The notes beneath the pieces were generated by a model. It saw only the letters and a program-made list of their open reading frames with translations, did not search any database and was not told where the DNA came from. Source: Flavobacteriaceae bacterium UBA3611 (lineage in GTDB: Bacteria; Bacteroidota; Bacteroidia; Flavobacteriales; Flavobacteriaceae). Taken from it: 64,000 nucleotides of DNA. Each line of letters starts with the position of its first letter. Position 1 is the first letter of the stretch. Position numbers and translations under genes: made by a program. Positions 60,405 to 64,000 of the stretch are shown here, one piece after another. The stretch spans positions 291,155 to 355,154 of the forward strand of contig DFLU01000012.1 of the NCBI GenBank assembly GCA_002375495.1, written 5' to 3'.

Positions 60405-62242
60405 GGTAAATTGCTATATTTTTTTTGCACGATTTTATTTATAAAGTATAGGCTCACCGCACCTACGATAAAACCGATGATGAGCACAATAGATTGATTA
60501 AAAACAGGGGTGTTCCAATTCAGAAATACAGCCAAGACAAATAGCAAGACAAATGCTACATAGTAAAGGGTGAGCGCGCTACTACTGAAAAGAAAAATGC
60601 GTGTCTCGGGTTTAAAAAGCGCGATGATAAATCCGGCGCCTCCAAAAAACACTACAAATAGCAAGGCCAAAACCAAGAATTTTTTAAAGTCGTTTAAACC
60701 ATCTAAGACTTCGTTCAGATTGGTTACTTTTTTCCAAAATTTTTCAAAGGCAGTTGGCTTATCGGTAATTACTTCGGCATTGTTCGAGCTGTTGGGTGCG
60801 CCTGGAACACCTTGTGTGGCACTGCCTATGCTCGCACTGGCATCCTTAAAAATGACCACCACCGAATCTGGATATTGTATGACCACAGGCTGTAGTGAAT
60901 CTGCTGGTTTGGCAACAAAAACATCTTCAATGACCTTCCAATAATTATCGTATTTTTTGTTATAACCCAGTGCCCAAATTCCCAATCCATTTAGTTGTTT
61001 GGTATTTACCAAACGCATCTTTGCTGCCATGGTCGAGTCGCTATCGAACCAAATTTGCCGAAACTGTCGTTTGTTACTTCCAGACTCTTTAAGGATATAA
61101 CTATAGTAATTCGATTGGCTTATTGAATCATATCTAGCTTTTATGATGGGCACCTTGCTCATTTCATGGCGGATATAATCGTAGGTGCGCGCCCCAACAT
61201 ACTTGTCTACCTTGGCTTTCCTGTCACCTGTTTTGGTATTCCATACTTGTCCGTAGAACGGAAGTGCCAATATCAATTGATCGCTAGGAACCCCTTTTTT
61301 AAGGTAGAGCGCTACCGAAGTGTTCAGATTTATGGGGCTCCAAAGAGTGCCGCTATGTAATGGAGCTACAGGACCAGCCACTTTACTGGTTTTTCCGTAG
61401 TAATCGTAGCCCATGATAATAAACTGATCGACTACGGGTGTTAAGGTTTCAAAATCTAAATATTCGTTGTAGTCTAACGCAGGAATCGTGAGGTATAATT
61501 TATAGTCTTTATTGGCCTCCCGCAATTCTTGCCCAAATTGTGCAATAAAACTGTTGAAATTCTTTTTTTGGGATTTCGGAATACCTTCAAAATCGATACA
61601 GACTCCGTTTGCCCCTTTCGCTTCAATTAGTTCTATGGCGCGTTGTATAAGAAGATTGCCAGCCGAAGGGTTTTTAAGGAACTGCCTGTTTTCTTTATAC
61701 CCGAAGTTTGTGATGGTGAGCAGTACACGCTTGTCTTTATTTGTGATGACATCTACAGAGGGTTCGGTTAACCAGCCATTGGTAGTAAGGGTGTCTCCCG
61801 TTTTCGGATTTACTTCATATGAAAAGTATGCAACGGTGCTAAGCAGTGAATAATTTAAAGACTTGTACAAATTTTTGTCCCAATACGGATACCAACCAAA
61901 GATTTCTTTTGTCAAAGCATTCGAGTTGTCGGGCTTCCAGCCTATGGAATCTTTAAGGTCATCTTTTTTTATGGTAAAACGATAATCTGGGTTGTCACGA
62001 GTTAATTTTTTATGCCATCTAATGTATCTTTTGGCCAACTTTGATGAGTCACTGCGATGAAATAAGTTTTTGAAAGAAAGCAATTTTTCAACCTTTTCCA
62101 ATTCTGTTTTGCCCTTTTTTGCCTCTTTTGAAAGACTATCATTTTGGGCCTGCAACGGATTTACATAGAGATTGCACCCGCAGATTGCGAGTATAATACA
62201 TAGCTGAAGAATCTTCTTCGTTGAATGCGTTACTAATTGCAT
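60401..62242 (-). CDS. GH18-family glycosidase with C-terminal membrane helices
   Basis: 613 residues. N-terminal signal peptide (KKILQLCIILAICGCNLYVN), a charged linker, then a GH18 (chitinase-like) barrel (about 112-445). The catalytic stretch GANGVCIDFEGIP (about 210-222) keeps the D-x-E pair (Glu219); the first Asp of DxxDxDxE is Asn. IIMGYDYYG (about 275-283) and GLGIWALGY (barrel end) are typical. The last about 95 residues form roughly four membrane helices (FLVLALLFVVFFGGAGFIIA; LYYVAFVLLFVLAVFLNW; SIVLIIGFIVGAVSLYFINK). A tethered periplasmic glycan hydrolase is the direct reading. As first gene of the eCIS operon it may help the particle through or attach it to the envelope, which is inference. 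Confidence 0.88.
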   Translation of the reverse strand: MQLVTHSTKKILQLCIILAICGCNLYVNPLQAQNDSLSKEAKKGKTELEKVEKLLSFKNLFHRSDSSKLAKRYIRWHKKLTRDNPDYRFTIKKDDLKDSIGWKPDNSNALTKEIFGWYPYWDKNLYKSLNYSLLSTVAYFSYEVNPKTGDTLTTNGWLTEPSVDVITNKDKRVLLTITNFGYKENRQFLKNPSAGNLLIQRAIELIEAKGANGVCIDFEGIPKSQKKNFNSFIAQFGQELREANKDYKLYLTIPALDYNEYLDFETLTPVVDQFIIMGYDYYGKTSKVAGPVAPLHSGTLWSPINLNTSVALYLKKGVPSDQLILALPFYGQVWNTKTGDRKAKVDKYVGARTYDYIRHEMSKVPIIKARYDSISQSNYYSYILKESGSNKRQFRQIWFDSDSTMAAKMRLVNTKQLNGLGIWALGYNKKYDNYWKVIEDVFVAKPADSLQPVVIQYPDSVVVIFKDASASIGSATQGVPGAPNSSNNAEVITDKPTAFEKFWKKVTNLNEVLDGLNDFKKFLVLALLFVVFFGGAGFIIALFKPETRIFLFSSSALTLYYVAFVLLFVLAVFLNWNTPVFNQSIVLIIGFIVGAVSLYFINKIVQKKYSNLP

Positions 62243-62525
62243 TTATTTTACGGTTGGTTATAAAACAAATCAAAAGAATAGAATGGGTTGGGGGGAGTTG
62301 TACCTATTTTATTCTGGGAATATTTGAGACATTAATATTAGACACAATTTCTGTGACGTCAAATAAGGGTTTATACGTAAATTGCTATAAATCAATAACT
62401 TTTAAGTTTGAAATGTGAATATAGCAGCTTTCTTTGGTATTTTTTTTAAACTGAAATGAGCATAAATTATAAGCATGTTGAAGAGAAATTTTCAACCCCT
62501 ACATGAATCTTATACAAATTAATAT
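62243..62525. other. Intergenic region upstream of the injection-system operon
   Basis: About 280 nt without a gene. It should hold the operon promoter on the minus strand, but I see no full TTTG / TAnnTTTG pair there. The open frame at 62221-62418 (plus) overlaps the GH18 start and shows no protein features. Confidence 0.5.
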
Positions 62526-62557
62526 TTTGAAGAAGTGCATAAAAATTCACATATTTG
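62526..62557 (+). promoter_or_regulatory. Promoter of short transcript 1
   Basis: TTTG (62526-62529), 20-nt spacer, then CATATTTG (62550-62557; one mismatch to TAnnTTTG). The terminator of the unit lies about 150 nt further on. Confidence 0.6.
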
Positions 62558-62564
62558 CAGCTTA

Positions 62565-62737
62565 ATGAGAAGAAGCGTAGTACATATACCACCCAGCATG
62601 CTGAATTTTCAGTTGGAATATCGCGGAATCAAAGATTCTACAGGGCGATTTAGGGCGTTATGTACGTATATGTAGAGAATATTACACTCAAAAAAACAAT
62701 ATATATGTAGCGTCCAATGGTTTGGACGCTTTTTTTA
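62565..62737 (+). ncRNA. Candidate small RNA or mini-gene 1 (about 173 nt)
   Basis: Predicted from a promoter at 62526-62557 and an intrinsic terminator at 62709-62737. Inside is a frame of 36 codons (62567-62677, MRRSVVHIPPSMLNFQLEYR and on), which may be a small peptide or chance. No known RNA family recognised. Confidence 0.45.
62709..62737 (+). terminator. Strong intrinsic terminator of short transcript 1
   Basis: A perfect 9-bp stem agcgtccaa / ttggacgct with a TGGT loop, followed by seven Ts. Confidence 0.9.
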
Positions 62738-62921
62738 TGGAATTATTTTATGGAAAAAAACCAACGATAAAAAAGAATACCATTTTAGGCATTGATGTAT
62801 AAGCAACAGAGAGACAACAGTTTGCAAACAAGGCCGAATATCTGCAGAAAGCGGACAGGGAATTCGCATGCTTAAAATGGCGTAACTAATTGAAAATCAA
62901 TAAAATAAATTAAATTTTTTC
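62738..62921. other. Gene-free gap between the two short transcription units
   Basis: About 185 nt of AT-rich sequence. No gene, hairpin or repeat stands out. Confidence 0.4.
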
Positions 62922-62952
62922 TTGCATAAGTAAAATATCCCTCTCATATTTG
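62922..62952 (+). promoter_or_regulatory. Promoter of short transcript 2
   Basis: TTG (62922-62924) after a T-run, 20-nt spacer, CATATTTG (62945-62952). Same -7 octamer and same spacing as the promoter of transcript 1. Confidence 0.65.
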
Positions 62953-62959
62953 CACCGCA

Positions 62960-63132
62960 ATTGTGAACAACCCAATTGATATAATTTAAAAAACAACGCC
63001 ATGCTATTTCAGCGTAAAATGCACATAGAAAGTGCACCGTATTTTATCGAAAATCGATGGCTTCGAGATTATAAATAGAATAAATTCTTCTATCATTCAT
63101 CCGAAGCAACACAACCGTTTCGGATTTTTTTA
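62960..63132 (+). ncRNA. Candidate structured small RNA or leader 2 (about 173 nt)
   Basis: Between the promoter at 62922-62952 and the terminator at 63099-63132 lie two small perfect hairpins: tgcac/gtgca (63020-63036) and atcga/tcgat (63046-63058). A 25-codon frame (63001-63078) starts MLFQRKMHIESAPYF. The unit ends 65 nt before the TPR gene, so it could be a free small RNA or an attenuator leader of that gene. Confidence 0.5.
63099..63132 (+). terminator. Intrinsic terminator / possible attenuator before the TPR gene
   Basis: Arms atccgaa (63099-63105) and ttcggat (63119-63125) with a 13-nt loop, then a T-run to about 63131. Confidence 0.75.
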
Positions 63133-63197
63133 TGCCCTTTTCTGAAGGTTCCTATGTAGTTCGTTACGGTGCTCAAAACCAAATAAAGATCACTAAA

Positions 63198-63773
63198 ATG
63201 AACACTAATACACATAATTTATACTTGTTCAAGGCGCTTGAAGCCTATCCATGGGAATTGGAAAAAGCTGTGGAAGCATTGCAATATGCTTTGTCTTATG
63301 AGCCTGAAAACGTGAAGGCGTTGTGCTTGATGGCAAAGGTATACGCCGAGCAATTGAACGATTTCGAAACTGCTAAAAACTATTTTGAAAAGGCAGTTGC
63401 AGCCGATATAGGTTCTATAATTATTTACCCAGATTATGCAAGAACGCTGATGCAAAATGACGATTTTGACGAAGCGCAAAAGCTAATCGATTTTGCAAAA
63501 ACAGTAAAGGGAATTGACAAAGCCCTTATAACATTGTTAGAGGGTCAATTGCTAGAATATTTGCAAGAATTTGAAGCAGCTGAAAACCTTTTAAAAGAGG
63601 CACGAAACCTCGCTATGAATAACGAATTTGCAGAATTTGTTGAAGGCGAATTAGAGCGTGTTACCAAAAAAAGGGAACGCCAAAAGCGTACGCAGAAAAA
63701 GGAAGAGACAAAGCTTGAACCTCAACAAGCTGTTTCAAAAAGTTGGAGAAACCGTTTAAACGGCTTGCTTTAA
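63198..63773 (+). CDS. TPR-like repeat protein
   Basis: 191 residues from MNTNTHNLYLFKALEAYPWE; the frame extends upstream to 63132 but that start lies in the terminator T-run. The helix-turn-helix repeats (EKAVEALQYALSYEPENVKALCLMAKVYAE; FETAKNYFEKAVAADIG; DFDEAQKLIDFAKTV; EFEAAENLLKEARNLAMNN) have TPR spacing and the typical W/G/A/P positions, giving about four repeats (to about 155). A basic tail (VTKKRERQKRTQKKEETKLE) follows. Cytoplasmic adaptor-type protein; partner unknown. A hairpin and two tRNA genes follow. Confidence 0.8.
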   Translation: MNTNTHNLYLFKALEAYPWELEKAVEALQYALSYEPENVKALCLMAKVYAEQLNDFETAKNYFEKAVAADIGSIIIYPDYARTLMQNDDFDEAQKLIDFAKTVKGIDKALITLLEGQLLEYLQEFEAAENLLKEARNLAMNNEFAEFVEGELERVTKKRERQKRTQKKEETKLEPQQAVSKSWRNRLNGLL

Positions 63774-63805
63774 ATCAGATTTATTAATTAAAAGAAAGGA
63801 GAATT

Positions 63806-63829
63806 TCCGCACCCAATTTTGGGTGCGGA
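63806..63829 (+). terminator. Perfect 10-bp hairpin between the TPR gene and tRNA-Tyr
   Basis: tccgcaccca / tgggtgcgga with an ATTT loop. It lacks a following T-run, so it could be a weak terminator or an RNA-processing structure ahead of the tRNAs, which start 5 nt later. Confidence 0.5.
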
Positions 63830-63833
63830 TTAT

Positions 63834-63917
63834 GGGAGTGCGCCGAAGCTGGAGGGTCGGGCCGGTCTGTAAAACCGTTGTGTAACAACCAAATAGGTTC
63901 AAATCCTATCACTCCCA
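63834..63917 (+). tRNA. tRNA-Tyr (anticodon GUA)
   Basis: Acceptor arms GGGAGTG (63834-63840) and CACTCCC (63910-63916) with discriminator A. The anticodon loop CTGTAAA holds GTA at 63869-63871. A long class II variable arm follows (ttgtgtaacaac), and the T arm is TAGG-TTCAAAT-CCTA. The CCA end is not encoded. Confidence 0.95.
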
Positions 63918-63920
63918 CTT

Positions 63921-63993
63921 AGTACCGTAGTTCAAAGGCTAGAGCATCCGGTTGTCTCCCGGAAAGGTATGGGTTCGAGTCCCATCGGTACTG
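63921..63993 (+). tRNA. tRNA-Asp (anticodon GUC)
   Basis: Acceptor arms AGTACCG (63921-63927) and CGGTACT (63986-63992), with discriminator G, an Asp identity base. The anticodon stem TCCGG/CCGGA encloses TTGTCTC with GTC at 63954-63956. T arm ATGGG-TTCGAGT-CCCAT. Unusual: A1-U72 as first pair and U at position 37. CCA is not encoded. It lies 3 nt after tRNA-Tyr, so both are probably cotranscribed. Confidence 0.88.
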
Positions 63994-64000
63994 CGAAGCA

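Larger units (their letters stand above)
39797..62242 (-). other. Extracellular contractile injection system (eCIS) operon, 17 genes
   Basis: Seventeen minus-strand genes run from 62242 to 39797 with overlaps of 1-13 nt or gaps of at most about 35 nt. Homologues of every Afp core part can be assigned: cap (DUF4255, Afp16), sheath (Afp2-4), two tubes (Afp1/5), DUF5908 (Afp6), LysM adaptor (Afp7), spike (Afp8), gp25 (Afp9), baseplates (Afp11, Afp12), fibre-like (Afp13), tape measure (Afp14), AAA+ (Afp15) and PAAR (Afp10). No capsid, terminase, replication or lysis genes are present, so it is not a prophage. I could not find a convincing promoter upstream of 62242. Confidence 0.93.

Noticed and set aside
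39797..62242. Prophage or type VI secretion system
   Set aside because: No capsid, portal, terminase, integrase or lysis genes, and none of the T6SS membrane-complex genes (TssJLM) or ClpV; DUF4255, DUF5908, LysM adaptor and the CIS ATPase mark an eCIS.
62221..62418. Plus-strand frame of 65 codons overlapping the GH18 start
   Set aside because: It overlaps the 5' end of the GH18 gene on the opposite strand and has no family features or promoter.

Overview
The window is from a member of the Bacteroidota, very probably a marine-type Flavobacteriaceae. Three things point there. Promoters are of the TTTG / TAnnTTTG type (for example before the OmpA gene and feoA) and starts lack Shine-Dalgarno sequences. 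Several families are typical of that group: IPExxxVDY protein next to pyk, the acpP-fabF-rnc cluster, a long PurF paralogue beside a PfkB kinase, viroplasmin-RNase H, and a FeoB-associated Cys-rich peptide. The DNA is AT-rich with dispersed REP/MITE-like palindromes.

Left part (1-22.8 kb): a housekeeping region. It holds an AddB-like nuclease cut by the window edge and its AddA-like helicase-nuclease partner, separated by an OmpA/TSP3 protein and glycine C-acetyltransferase. Then come superoxide dismutase, a 1.8-kb gene-free stretch built of decaying direct repeats (8.04-9.81 kb), the PurF paralogue and PfkB kinase, RNase H, purN, acpP-fabF-rnc-IPExxxVDY-pyk, DNA polymerase IV and a run of small enzymes (SDR, VOC, CYTH, YCII).

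Metal region (22.8-35.5 kb): a DtxR/MntR-like regulator, an outer-membrane protein broken by one in-frame TGA, and an ABC importer for Mn/Zn/Fe (binding protein, ATPase, two permeases that both carry winged-helix-like tails). A four-helix-bundle (S23-like) gene and several repeat elements sit inside or between these genes. After a zinc metalloprotease lies the minus-strand feoA-feoB ferrous iron system with a 52-residue Cys-rich partner peptide. Next are an SCO protein, the site-2 protease RseP, a methyltransferase, a small membrane protein and a short SSB.

Contractile injection system (39.8-62.2 kb): one uninterrupted minus-strand operon of 17 genes, with overlaps or gaps of at most about 35 nt. 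It encodes a complete Afp/PVC/MAC-type extracellular contractile injection system: cap (DUF4255), sheath, two tube proteins, a DUF5908 peptide, LysM tube-baseplate adaptor, VgrG-like spike, gp25, two baseplate wedge proteins, a fibre-like protein, tape measure, AAA+ ATPase and PAAR tip. Three features are unusual. The operon begins with a GH18 glycosidase carrying about four C-terminal membrane helices, plus a two-helix membrane protein. The single sheath protein has an insertion of about 170 residues made of four fibre-like repeats. No recognisable toxin cargo is present.

Right end (62.2-64 kb): a gene-poor stretch with two consecutive promoter-to-terminator units of about 170 nt, which are candidate small RNAs or leader RNAs. 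A TPR-like protein, tRNA-Tyr(GUA) and tRNA-Asp(GUC) follow.
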